Source: an uncultured Clostridium sp. (GTDB lineage: Bacteria > Bacillota > Clostridia > Lachnospirales > Lachnospiraceae). From it: a DNA stretch of 23,463 nt. The notes under the pieces were generated by a model. It saw only the letters and a program-made list of their open reading frames with translations, was not told the origin of the DNA and ran no database searches. Where the stretch lies: positions 1-23,463 of the forward strand of contig USJW01000073.1 of assembly GCA_900555045.1 (NCBI GenBank). The letters run 5' to 3'. Position 1 is the first letter of the stretch; each line of letters begins with the position of its first letter. The translations under genes and the position numbers were made by a program. This document shows, piece after piece, positions 8,139 to 17,843 of the stretch.

Positions 8139-11100
8139 CCTCTTCGAATCTCCTTGTCATAAACGCAATCTTCTCGGCACTTTTTGCATAGATCACCGGA
8201 TCATGGCTCTTCAGATACTGAAACATTGTCTCGCTGTAGGAGCCGCTGGCAGTGGGCGAAATTTCACCGGAACCGCCGACACATATCTTAAAAAGTGCGA
8301 CCAAAGTGCGTTTCAAACACAGATTGCTTCCCTGGATGCGCGGCAAAATTTTTTGCAGGATCGCATAATCGATCGCGCGGTCCGCACTCATCAGAGAATA
8401 TTTTTCATTGTAGATCACGTAAAAGCAGATTTCATCGCGCACGCGGTAGCCGATCTGTGCATTGGCCTCCTTCAAAATATCATTGATTCGCTTTAGGATC
8501 GAGATGGTGCTGAGTATGGTGTCCTCGCCCTCACCACATTCAGCCAGCAATAGATAGTCACTTTTTAGAAAGCGATTGTCCAGGACTGCCAGGTCGGCCC
8601 TTCCGATGGCAGGCTTTATATCCAAATCCACAAACGAAAATTCGATGGTGTTGGCGCGGTCTAAGACCTTCTTGCTGAACGGGAAGGTGGTCTCGTCCAT
8701 GTTGACGGTGCCGATAACATAAAGATTTTCCGGGAGATACAGCTGCCCGTGTGCGCGAACGGCCGCCTCACTTTCTGGGATGTAGTCCGTGATGATCGCG
8801 CCGTTTTTAAAGCGTCGGGTCTCCAAAATTGACAGTATATCGCTCATGTAATACTCGACCCTGGCCAGATTCATCTCATCCAGGCAGAGAAAATACGGCA
8901 GATCTGAGTGACGGATCGCCTCCCCGATAAAATCAGTGAGCGCTCCCGGAACGTAATTCCCGTTGAGATCCACATGGCCAAAAAGATCCGTGGAATCCGA
9001 CCAATCGGGTCGCACGGGCAATAATTTGTAGCGCCCGTTTGAGGTCGTGGCGCCCAGCGCTTCGGCAAATAGTTTGACAAGGCGCGTTTTACCGGTCCCC
9101 GAAGTGCCGGCCAAGATCACGAACGGTTTGGCCTTCAGGCAGAGATAAAAGTTTTCAATGAGCCCTTTCTCATAGGAAAAGCCCTTGGCTGCAATATACT
9201 CAGAGATTCGCGTCAACTCATCGGAGATATTGTACTCATCGATTGGGTCAGGTTCCTCCGCGATCTCTGTGTGACTGTCAATAGTCTGGTTCCAAAGTTC
9301 CGATAATTTTTCCATATACTCCTGCCTGATTTCAATCCCCGATGCCTGTGGACTCCACTGTTGCAGGGGAAATTCTTCTTTGAGCGTCTCCTGAGATAAA
9401 TATGGTTCAGTGTGATAGTCGAGAATTCGCTCGAATTTCACGCCGATTCGGTTTACAGTTAAGCCGTTCGCTCGCTTGGCTTCGTCCCAGTGAGCGTCCT
9501 CAAAACTCTCGTGAGTTACTGTGCCGGAAGCGATAATGCCGCGAGGCTTGGAGCCAATTTTCATCAAGTACACCGTATCACCGATGGCTGGGTGCGTGTT
9601 TGCACAGCTCCATTTCTCCTCGACGGTCTGCCCGTCTTTCGTCAGAGCGGCGAGCTGATCAAAGATGTTCCACCGCCAGAGGTCGGGATTCCAAGTCAAC
9701 AGCCATGCGCGCTTTTCATACTGCCTAATTTTTCCGAGATTTACATACTTTCCGTAAATTTCAATCAACTCAGACAAATCTTCCACAAGCCTTGCATGAT
9801 CCGGGACCGCGCCCTTGTGGTACGCCTTGTAGAAGATACAGCCCTGTTCATAATACTCATTGCCCAGCGTCAGATTCGTGCCGGAGGAAAAACTGCCCGG
9901 TGAGATTTGACTCTGCACAGCGGCCGCAATCTCATGCATCTTTTGGATTGTCTTTCGCTTTCCGATTGTGTTTTTATAGTCGCTGCACCCTTGGTTGAGC
10001 GTCAAATAGAGCGTATCTCCACTTTCCGAGAGCAGGTACACAATATAAACTCCGCGCTGAGCGGAGGAGGTGATCCGCTTGTCAAAGATACAGATCCACG
10101 GCACCGTCGCCCAGTTGCCCTGTCCCACACTTCCTTTGACAATGTGAACTTCAGGATTGATCATTGGAAGCGAAGCGATGGCAGCGGGGACCGTTTGCCG
10201 GACCCATGTCCCCATCGCATTGTTGGCAAAGGTCTCGCGGGTGCGGCAATCTTTATAATCATTTAAGAGCGTGTTGAACAGCGAATTTAAATTCGTTCCG
10301 CTGTAGGTTTTGTCTATTTTAGTGAAATAGTAGTCAAGTTTTGCAGCTAAAATATCCCGGAGGTTTTGTAGGTCCTTCTGGGTCATTTCACTCATCAGGT
10401 CCGGGGCAACTGTAAAATACTCTGTGTCATCGATTTTTTTGATTCGCAGGAATCCGGCGCTGCTGATTGACTGATAGGGATTATCCAAAATAACGCTGTA
10501 AATGTCACTGTTGGAACAGGTGTCAACATGTTCAATCCGTTGATCAACGTCGGTATCTGGCAACTTTCCCTGGGAGAGCCTGTTTGCATAAAACTGTTTG
10601 AAGCGCTCGGCAACCCGGTGAACCGGAGCTTTCCCGCTCGCATCGATCAATGAGAAGAGACTCTCAAGAAAAACTAGCTTCATTGAATTGGGATACTTGA
10701 CGAGATTGTCCTTCGGGCCCACAAACTGAAAAAATTTCAGTTTCATAGACAGCGTGCTCGCGGGAAAACACTCAAAGCGGATGCTGCCGTCGTCGGAGGC
10801 ATAGATGCGCACAGACTCCTTCTGGTCATCCGGCACAGGGGAGGCCTTTTCGGCGCGTTCCTTCTGCCTGCTTATGCGGGCGGCGCTCAACGCGAAAATC
10901 TCCTGTAATTTTATTGCGAGCGGTGAAGTGTAGGAGTAACGGATTTGAACAATATCATTCCAGGGATATTTTTCTAGGTTAAAATCGGTGTTTCTCAGGG
11001 ATGCCTCATAGCGCTTGCCCTCTACAAAAATATTGACTGGTCGTTTATTCCCCTTCGTGACAGTGACGCCCAGAGCATGAAATAGTTTGCCCTGCAAAGC

Positions 11101-11172
11101 GACAGGGATGGTCACCCCATCCATCAGCAACGATTGATCTACGTCTTTTTGGTACAGATATGTTTCTGCCAT
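8113..11172 (-). CDS. McrB-like AAA+ restriction protein with MrcB_N and EVE-like domains
   Basis: This 1019-residue protein is the motor and DNA-recognition subunit of a type IV restriction system, which attacks DNA with modified bases. A first region (1 to ~110) is an unassigned beta-rich domain. An MrcB_N (DUF3578)-like domain lies around 340-460 (GQGNWATVPWICIFDKR, then YLTLNQG). An EVE/PUA-like domain lies around 484-620 (AWLLTWNPDLW, GDTVYLMK). The AAA+ core occupies the C-terminal third, with Walker A AGTSGTGKT near 687, Walker B FLCLDEMN near 760 and sensor segment IGTVNMDETT near 820. It lacks an obvious nuclease of its own; the overlapping downstream gene supplies it. The start at 11172 is preferred over the GTG at 11196 because GAGGGGG lies 6 bases upstream. 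It has its own promoter, divergent from the LacI gene. Confidence 0.85.
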   Translation of the reverse strand: MAETYLYQKDVDQSLLMDGVTIPVALQGKLFHALGVTVTKGNKRPVNIFVEGKRYEASLRNTDFNLEKYPWNDIVQIRYSYTSPLAIKLQEIFALSAARISRQKERAEKASPVPDDQKESVRIYASDDGSIRFECFPASTLSMKLKFFQFVGPKDNLVKYPNSMKLVFLESLFSLIDASGKAPVHRVAERFKQFYANRLSQGKLPDTDVDQRIEHVDTCSNSDIYSVILDNPYQSISSAGFLRIKKIDDTEYFTVAPDLMSEMTQKDLQNLRDILAAKLDYYFTKIDKTYSGTNLNSLFNTLLNDYKDCRTRETFANNAMGTWVRQTVPAAIASLPMINPEVHIVKGSVGQGNWATVPWICIFDKRITSSAQRGVYIVYLLSESGDTLYLTLNQGCSDYKNTIGKRKTIQKMHEIAAAVQSQISPGSFSSGTNLTLGNEYYEQGCIFYKAYHKGAVPDHARLVEDLSELIEIYGKYVNLGKIRQYEKRAWLLTWNPDLWRWNIFDQLAALTKDGQTVEEKWSCANTHPAIGDTVYLMKIGSKPRGIIASGTVTHESFEDAHWDEAKRANGLTVNRIGVKFERILDYHTEPYLSQETLKEEFPLQQWSPQASGIEIRQEYMEKLSELWNQTIDSHTEIAEEPDPIDEYNISDELTRISEYIAAKGFSYEKGLIENFYLCLKAKPFVILAGTSGTGKTRLVKLFAEALGATTSNGRYKLLPVRPDWSDSTDLFGHVDLNGNYVPGALTDFIGEAIRHSDLPYFLCLDEMNLARVEYYMSDILSILETRRFKNGAIITDYIPESEAAVRAHGQLYLPENLYVIGTVNMDETTFPFSKKVLDRANTIEFSFVDLDIKPAIGRADLAVLDNRFLKSDYLLLAECGEGEDTILSTISILKRINDILKEANAQIGYRVRDEICFYVIYNEKYSLMSADRAIDYAILQKILPRIQGSNLCLKRTLVALFKICVGGSGEISPTASGSYSETMFQYLKSHDPVIYAKSAEKIAFMTRRFEEDGYTSYWI

Positions 11173-11210
11173 CGAATCCCCCTCACATTGATCCACATGT
11201 AATTTCTTCC

Positions 11211-11239
11211 AGTATACTCGATGTTCGGTAAAATGTCAT
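11211..11239 (-). promoter_or_regulatory. Sigma-A-type promoter of the restriction operon
   Basis: On the minus strand, ATGACA (11234-11239) is separated by exactly 17 bases from TATACT (11211-11216), each five of six to consensus. The first gene starts at 11172, leaving a short leader. No clear operator repeat is seen over it. Confidence 0.6.
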
Positions 11240-11346
11240 GCGTTTGGGATATTTCGGATTATTTTCTTGGAAATATTCGAATGGTGGGAGTTCAAAAGTT
11301 AAATTAGATATGCCTAAAAACACAATAAAGCAAGAAAATACTTAAA

Positions 11347-11354
11347 CGTTAACG
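11347..11354 (+). promoter_or_regulatory. Candidate LacI-family operator
   Basis: CGTTAACG is a perfect 8-base palindrome within a wider AT-rich TTAAACGTTAACG segment. It lies 9 bases upstream of the -35 box of the LacI gene. LacI-family operators are short palindromes containing CG steps, and autoregulation is common. The site is short, so it may be chance. Confidence 0.3.
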
Positions 11355-11363
11355 CATATTTAT

Positions 11364-11392
11364 TTGACGAATCTTTCCCTGGACGATATAAT
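11364..11392 (+). promoter_or_regulatory. Near-consensus sigma-A promoter of the LacI-family gene
   Basis: TTGACG (11364-11369), a 17-base spacer and a perfect TATAAT (11387-11392) form one of the strongest-looking promoters in the window. The ribosome site AGGAGG is at 11418-11423, eight bases before the ATG at 11432. Confidence 0.8.
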
Positions 11393-11431
11393 GGATTTAT
11401 ATTCCATTTTAAACAGTAGGAGGCACAGTTC

Positions 11432-12502
11432 ATGGCAGTAACCTTGAAGGACATAGCGGAGGCGATGGGGCTGACGGCGACCACGGTACACCGGGCGCTT
11501 TACGGAAAAAAGGGCGTCAGCGAGGAGACGCGCAAGAAGGTGCAGCAGACGGCCGCGTCCATGGGGTACCGGCCGAACTACCTGGCTTCCTCACTGAAGC
11601 GCAGGCAGAACCTGCAGTTCGCCATCGCTATGCCGGACACCATGGAGGACAACCGCTACTACTACGGAAACCTGTGGGCCGGGGTCAAGAGTTTTTTTAA
11701 GGAAGTGGAGGCCTACGACGTGACTCCGATGGAGTTCACGTACCCGCTGCTTGCGGGGGCAAACGGCGCGGTGCTCAAGAACATCTATGAGAACGAGTCG
11801 GACCACATCTGCGGGGTGCTGACCATGGCCGAGGAGAACGAGCAGTCCATGTATTTCGTGGAGCGGCTGGCGGCCAAGAACATCCCGGTGGTGTTCGTGG
11901 GATCGGACCACGCCAGCGACCACCGGTTCTGCTGCGTGCGCTCCTACGACGAGATGGCCGGAAGCCTGGCGGCGGAGCTGCTGACGGCATTCTGCCCCTC
12001 CGATGTCCCCCAGAAGGTGATCCTGACCGGCCACTACGGCCACCTGGGGATGAAGGACCAGTACTACAACTCCCAGGGCTTCCTCTCCTTCCTGCGGCGC
12101 AACGCCCCCCAGGTGGAGGTGGTGCAGATCCAGGGCGGCGACTCTCTCCAGGTGCGCGACCAGATCAAGGCCACCCTGGAGAAGGACCCGGAGGTCACGG
12201 CCATCTACTCCTGCAGCGCCCGCTACACGGTGCGCATGGTGGAGGCGGTGACGCAGCTGGGGCTCGAAAAGCGCCTTTGCCTGATCGGAAACGACTGCTT
12301 CGAGGAGAGCGTGGACTATCTGCGCCACGGGATCTTAAGCGGCATCATCGACAAAAAGACCGCCAAGCAGAGCTACACCGCCATGAAGACGCTGTTCAAC
12401 TACGCGGTAAAGTCCGAGTACCCCCCCAGCAGCACCATCTGGATCAGCCCGGAGATCGTGCTGCGCAGCAACGTGGATATGCCGGGGCGGTTGCCGGAAT
12501 AG
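11432..12502 (+). CDS. LacI-family transcriptional regulator
   Basis: This 356-residue DNA-binding regulator has the usual family length. Residues ~1-55 are the LacI helix-turn-helix and hinge (TLKDIAEAMGLTATTVHRAL, then GVSEETRKKV and YRPNYLASSLKR). The remainder is a periplasmic-binding-protein-like effector domain (FAIAMPD near 65, IPVVFVGSD near 150, CLIGNDCF near 285). A sugar or related small molecule would be the usual effector, but no transporter or catabolic gene adjoins it, so the ligand and targets cannot be named. It is monocistronic, with its own strong promoter and a terminator directly downstream. It lies between a restriction cassette and a convergent hydrogenase operon. Confidence 0.93.
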   Translation: MAVTLKDIAEAMGLTATTVHRALYGKKGVSEETRKKVQQTAASMGYRPNYLASSLKRRQNLQFAIAMPDTMEDNRYYYGNLWAGVKSFFKEVEAYDVTPMEFTYPLLAGANGAVLKNIYENESDHICGVLTMAEENEQSMYFVERLAAKNIPVVFVGSDHASDHRFCCVRSYDEMAGSLAAELLTAFCPSDVPQKVILTGHYGHLGMKDQYYNSQGFLSFLRRNAPQVEVVQIQGGDSLQVRDQIKATLEKDPEVTAIYSCSARYTVRMVEAVTQLGLEKRLCLIGNDCFEESVDYLRHGILSGIIDKKTAKQSYTAMKTLFNYAVKSEYPPSSTIWISPEIVLRSNVDMPGRLPE

Positions 12503-12561
12503 CGGAACAAGTAACTAATAAACAAACATGGACATTCGCCGCAGGCCGTGCCAGCGGCCAT

Positions 12562-12605
12562 AAAACAGCGAGGACAGGGTTTTACCCCTGCCCTCGCTGT
12601 TTTTT
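12562..12605. terminator. Bidirectional intrinsic terminator
   Basis: ACAGCGAGG-A-CAGGG (12565-12579) pairs with CCCTG-C-CCTCGCTGT (12586-12600) with one A/C mismatch and a 6-base loop. It is flanked by AAAA on the left and six T residues on the right. It sits between convergent genes and should end the LacI gene and the minus-strand hydrogenase operon. The rest of the 12503-12623 gap holds only a small GGCCG/CGGCC hairpin. Confidence 0.88.
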
Positions 12606-12623
12606 AGGCTTGCAAAAGTTAGA

Positions 12624-14369
12624 TTAATGCTGGTTAATGGTCCGTTTCACATAGGTTGTGTGAAGCAGATGGTGCGCTCTCTCGCTACCGGGCTTGCCCA
12701 GGTAGGTGGCGTAGAGCTCCTTGATGGCGGGGTTCTCGTGGGACTTGCGGATCGGGTTGGCCGCATCCGCGTCGTAGAGAACCTTCGCGCGCAGCGCGCG
12801 GATATCGGTGGTGTTGCGCACGTAGCCGGGCTGCTGGGGCTGTCCGCCGCCGTTGACACAGCCGCCGGGGCATCCCATGATCTCGATAAAGTGGTAGTTG
12901 GCCTCGCCGGATTTCACCTTTTCAAGCAGCTCCCTGGCGTTGCCCAGGCCGGAGGCCACTGCGACCTTCACTTCCATGCCGGCCACATTGTAGGAGGCTT
13001 CCTTGATGCCTGCGGTGCCGCGGACTTCCGTGAAGTCCAGCTTCGGCAGCTCCTCGCCGGTCAGCGTCTCCACTGCGGTTCTGAGAGCAGCCTCCATCAC
13101 GCCGCCGGTGGCTCCGAAGATCACACCCGCGCCGGTGCTCATGCCTAACGGATCGTCGAACTTCTCGTCCGGCAGTTCTAGGAAGCGGATACCGGCCTTC
13201 TTGATCATGCGGGCCAGCTCTCTGGTGGTGATGGAGATGTCCACATCCGGAACTCCGTTGGCGTCCTCGTTCTCACGGCCGATCTCGAACTTCTTCGCCG
13301 TACAGGGCATCACGCTGACGCTGACGATGTCCTTGGGGTCGATGCCCATCTTCTCGGCGTAGTAGGACTTGGCGATGGCGCCAAACATCTGCTGCGGGGA
13401 CTTACAGGAGGACAGGTTCTCGGTCATATCCGGGAAATAGTGCTCGCAGTATTTTACCCAGCCCGGTGAGCAGGAGGTGATTAAGGGAAGCACGCCATTG
13501 TTCTGCACGCGCTCGATAAACTCGTGGGCCTCCTCCATGATGGTGAGGTCCGCGGAAAAGTCGGTGTCAAATACCTTGTCAAAGCCCAGACGGCGCAGCG
13601 CAGCGGCCATCTTGCCCTCCACGTTGGTGCCGATGGGAAGGCCGAATTCCTCGCCGAGACCGGCGCGAACCGCGGGAGCGGTCTGCACGATCACGTGCTT
13701 CTTCGGGTCCGCGATGGCTGCGAACACGTCGGCGGTGTAGTCCTTCTCGGTCAGAGCGCCGGTGGGGCAGACTGCGATACACTGTCCGCAGGATACGCAG
13801 GAGGTCTCTCCAAGGCCCATCTCAAAGGCGGAGCCGATGTTGGTCGCGAAACCGCGGTTGTTGGCGCCGATGACGCCGATTCCCTGCACGTTCTCACACA
13901 CGGCCACACAGCGGCGGCAGAGGATACATTTGCTGTTGTCGCGGATCATGTGAGCCGCGGAGGTGTCGATCTCGGACGGGGTCTTCTCGCCGTCGAAATA
14001 TGCCTCGTCCTCCACGCCCAGCGCGTGTGCCAGCTCCTGCAGCTCGCAGTGTCCGCTGCGCACGCAGGATAAGCAGGAGCGGTTGTGGTTGGATAACAGA
14101 AGCTGAATGGTCTTCTTTCTGGAATCCAGTACCCGCGGGGTGTTGGTGAACACTTCCATACCTTCCTCAGCCGGATATACGCAGGAAGTCACCAGTTTTC
14201 CGTTCTTTAACTCTACAATACAGATACGGCAGGCGCCGATCTCGTTGATCTCTTTTAAGAAGCACAGAGTAGGGATCTCGATATGCGCCAGTCTCGCTGC
14301 CTCCAGGATTGTGGAACCCTTGGGAGCGGTGACTTCAATGCCGTTGATTTTAAGATTAATTGTCTCCAT
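12624..14369 (-). CDS. hydA: [FeFe]-hydrogenase catalytic subunit HydA (classical bifurcating operon)
   Basis: This 581-residue protein has the same architecture as the HydA at 3841-5625: N-terminal [2Fe-2S] ferredoxin (TLCFLKE, GACRICIVEL), His/Cys cluster segment (SNHNRSCLSC...HCELQELAH), two [4Fe-4S] clusters (CILCRRCVAVC, CVSCGQCIAVCP), then the H-cluster loops TSCSPGW, MPCTAKK and EIMGCPGGC, and the C-terminal small-subunit segment. It is the last gene of a five-gene operon and lies 18 bases after hydB. GGGAGG precedes the start by about 9 bases. The complex should couple H2 to NAD(H) and ferredoxin in the cytoplasm. It is clearly related to, but not a recent copy of, the other HydA; many positions differ throughout. 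Confidence 0.97.
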   Translation of the reverse strand: METINLKINGIEVTAPKGSTILEAARLAHIEIPTLCFLKEINEIGACRICIVELKNGKLVTSCVYPAEEGMEVFTNTPRVLDSRKKTIQLLLSNHNRSCLSCVRSGHCELQELAHALGVEDEAYFDGEKTPSEIDTSAAHMIRDNSKCILCRRCVAVCENVQGIGVIGANNRGFATNIGSAFEMGLGETSCVSCGQCIAVCPTGALTEKDYTADVFAAIADPKKHVIVQTAPAVRAGLGEEFGLPIGTNVEGKMAAALRRLGFDKVFDTDFSADLTIMEEAHEFIERVQNNGVLPLITSCSPGWVKYCEHYFPDMTENLSSCKSPQQMFGAIAKSYYAEKMGIDPKDIVSVSVMPCTAKKFEIGRENEDANGVPDVDISITTRELARMIKKAGIRFLELPDEKFDDPLGMSTGAGVIFGATGGVMEAALRTAVETLTGEELPKLDFTEVRGTAGIKEASYNVAGMEVKVAVASGLGNARELLEKVKSGEANYHFIEIMGCPGGCVNGGGQPQQPGYVRNTTDIRALRAKVLYDADAANPIRKSHENPAIKELYATYLGKPGSERAHHLLHTTYVKRTINQH

Positions 14370-14387
14370 CGTCTATTCCCTCCCGTA

Positions 14388-16178
<1,791 letters not shown>

Positions 16179-16193
16179 GGTGCTTCCCTCCTT

Positions 16194-16571
16194 TTATTTA
16201 AGTCCTGCAGCGCTCAGAGTGTACTTCTCCACCACATGGCCTCCGACCAGGTGACGCTCGATGACCTCAAGAGCTTTGTCAGCATTCATTTTCACATAAG
16301 TAACCTTGTCTTTGCCGGGTTCAGTCACCTCGACGATGGGCTCATACTGGCATAAGCCGATGCAGCCGGTCTGGGTAACGGAAATCTTGTCGGTCAGACC
16401 TCTGGTCTGGACCTCCTGTGCGAATGTATTAAGAACGGGTCTTGCGCCTGCAGCGATTCCGCAGGTAGCCATGCCGACCACCACGCGGATGTGGTTGTGG
16501 TCCTCAGCACGCAGATTGACCTGGCTTTGCATTTTCTCTCTGATTGCCTGTAATTCAGCAAGAGTCTTCAT
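16194..16571 (-). CDS. Small thioredoxin-like ferredoxin of hydrogenase operon
   Basis: This 125-residue (2Fe-2S) ferredoxin-domain protein is related to the N-terminal domain of HydB. The fold signature RVVVGMATCGIAAGAR (residues 29-44) and QTGCIGLCQYEP are visible. Only three Cys exist in the whole protein. Aligned with NuoE/HydB (C-x4-C), the first ligand position is V32, and C37 plus the two Cys of GCIGLC remain. It may bind a cluster with a non-Cys ligand or none at all. Genes of this kind are recurrent in clostridial and Thermotoga hydrogenase operons, where the role is unclear. It sits between the HATPase gene (30 bases upstream) and hydB (15 bases downstream). Confidence 0.85.
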   Translation of the reverse strand: MKTLAELQAIREKMQSQVNLRAEDHNHIRVVVGMATCGIAAGARPVLNTFAQEVQTRGLTDKISVTQTGCIGLCQYEPIVEVTEPGKDKVTYVKMNADKALEVIERHLVGGHVVEKYTLSAAGLK

Positions 16572-16601
16572 GTCTGATTATCCTCCTTATAGAATGCGCG
16601 G

Positions 16602-17159
16602 TTAGATCACCGCGCCGTGGTCTGTTTCCTGTTTGTTCTCCGTCAGATATTCCAAAATGTAGCTGGACACCTCCGGCGTGTCGAGTGGGATCCCCCCCAG
16701 GATCTCCCGCATCTCACGGGTGTCAAGCGTGAAGGATGCGCCGTCATACCGGTAAATGTAGATAAAATCCGTGTCCGGATGGTAAACGATCAGATTATGT
16801 ATGGTGTTACTTATATCGCCAAGGGGCATGCGGTCGATGTGGGACAGTCCGAAGACCGCCGTCACCGTGGTTCCCACGCCGGGCTCCGATTCAATATGGA
16901 AGTGCCCGCCACTGCTCTCCGCGGCAAGCTTGAAAAACGGGACCCCAAGGCCCACCTTGCGGGTGGTGCGGGTGGTGAAAAACGGATCGATGACCTTTTG
17001 CACCTGCTCCTCTGTCATTCCGCAGCCGTCGTCCTTTATGATGACGGTCAGCGTATCGTCCGCGTGGCTTACATTCACCTCGATGGTCACGAGGGAAGCG
17101 CCCGCGCGGGTGGAATTTTCCGCCACGTCCAGTACATTTAACGAAATCTCTGTCATCAT
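16602..17159 (-). CDS. Orphan HATPase (histidine-kinase-like ATP-binding) protein of hydrogenase operon
   Basis: This 185-residue protein has a GHKL ATP-binding fold with the N box (DVAENSTRAGA, residues 11-21), G1 box (DDGCGM, 43-48), the FFTTR segment and G2 box (GLGVPFFK, 71-78). It has no dimerisation/phosphoacceptor domain, no membrane segment and no sensor domain, so it is not a complete histidine kinase. Residues ~105-185 form a C-terminal extension of unknown role. The start lies 4 bases after hydC with no evident ribosome site, so translation is probably coupled. Similar ATPases recur in hydrogenase operons of Clostridia. A regulatory or maturation role is inferred; no substrate can be named. 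Confidence 0.85.
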   Translation of the reverse strand: MMTEISLNVLDVAENSTRAGASLVTIEVNVSHADDTLTVIIKDDGCGMTEEQVQKVIDPFFTTRTTRKVGLGVPFFKLAAESSGGHFHIESEPGVGTTVTAVFGLSHIDRMPLGDISNTIHNLIVYHPDTDFIYIYRYDGASFTLDTREMREILGGIPLDTPEVSSYILEYLTENKQETDHGAVI

Positions 17160-17163
17160 AGGC

Positions 17164-17658
17164 TTAGTTGTACTTGGCTAAGATGCCGGGCACATCGTCC
17201 GGAGTCAGCCGTCCGTACACCTCGCCGTTGATCATCATAACGGGTGCCAGGCCGCAGGCGCCGACGCATCGACAGGAATCCAGGGAGAATTTGCCATCTG
17301 CCGTGCACTCACCGTTGGTGATGCCCAGCAATTCTTCCAGTTTCTTGAAGATCTCTCCGGAGCCCTTGACGTAGCAGGCTGTACCGAGACAGACGGATAC
17401 CTTATATTTGCCCTTGGGCTGTAACGCGAACTGGGCATAAAATGTGGATACTCCGTAGACTTTCTCCAGCGGAATACCCATTTCGTCGGATATCATGGTC
17501 TGTACTTCGATCGGAAGATAACCATAAATCTCCTGGGCCTTCTGCATAACCGGCATCAGGGCGCCAGGCTGATCTTTGAGCTCGGCGATCACAGCTTTGA
17601 GCTGCGCTTCCTGCTCAGGTGTTCCTGCAAAGGGAACGGTTTGTTTTTTGCAAGCCAT
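17164..17658 (-). CDS. hydC: NuoE/HydC-like [2Fe-2S] subunit, first gene of the classical operon
   Basis: This 164-residue homologue of complex I NuoE has its cluster ligands at C90 and C95 (CLGTAC) and C131 and C135 (CVGAC). The helical N-terminal half includes EIYGYLPIEVQ and VYGVSTFYAQF, as in the paralogue at 144-656. It lacks the Cys-rich N-terminus of that paralogue. AGGAGG lies about 9 bases before the ATG. It is the first gene of the operon and is transcribed from an extended -10 promoter about 50 bases upstream, which carries an inverted repeat at its likely start site. It partners HydB and HydA. Confidence 0.95.
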   Translation of the reverse strand: MACKKQTVPFAGTPEQEAQLKAVIAELKDQPGALMPVMQKAQEIYGYLPIEVQTMISDEMGIPLEKVYGVSTFYAQFALQPKGKYKVSVCLGTACYVKGSGEIFKKLEELLGITNGECTADGKFSLDSCRCVGACGLAPVMMINGEVYGRLTPDDVPGILAKYN

Positions 17659-17683
17659 CTTTTTTGAACCTCCTCACTAGTTG

Positions 17684-17699
17684 TACATTGTGCAATGTA
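17684..17699. promoter_or_regulatory. 16-base inverted repeat at the start site of the hydC operon
   Basis: TACATTG-TG-CAATGTA is a perfect inverted repeat of 7-base arms around 2 bases. It begins 5 bases downstream of the -10 box and covers the expected transcription start. This is a good position for a repressor. It does not fit the Rex consensus (the arms lack TTGT...ACAA at the right spacing), so another regulator is likely. Confidence 0.55.
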
Positions 17700-17704
17700 A
17701 CAGT

Positions 17705-17713
17705 ATTTTAGCA
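17705..17713 (-). promoter_or_regulatory. Extended -10 promoter of the minus-strand hydrogenase operon
   Basis: Reading the minus strand, TGCTAAAAT gives a TGn-extended -10 box; upstream is a T-rich tract with no good -35. The mRNA would start about 40 bases before the hydC start codon. Confidence 0.6.
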
Positions 17714-17787
17714 TAAATTGAAAAAAAAATCCACCTTAAATGTGAAAAATCTAACGATAAAAATGGGAAAAAACGGGGTGAAACCTG

Positions 17788-17816
17788 TTGAAATTCAATA
17801 GAATGGATGGTAGACT
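17788..17816 (+). promoter_or_regulatory. Probable promoter of the sensory-hydrogenase operon
   Basis: TTGAAA (17788-17793), a 17-base spacer and TAGACT (17811-17816) form a moderate sigma-A-type promoter. The -35 lies in an 11-base palindrome (TTGAAATTCAA, 17788-17798), a possible operator. Transcription would begin about 230 bases before the first start codon. Confidence 0.4.
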
Positions 17817-17843
17817 ATTATGTATTAAATCTAATACAATCAA

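Noticed and set aside
17684..17699. Second Rex site at the hydC promoter
   Set aside because: The inverted repeat lacks the TTGTTAA/TTAACAA arms at the required spacing.
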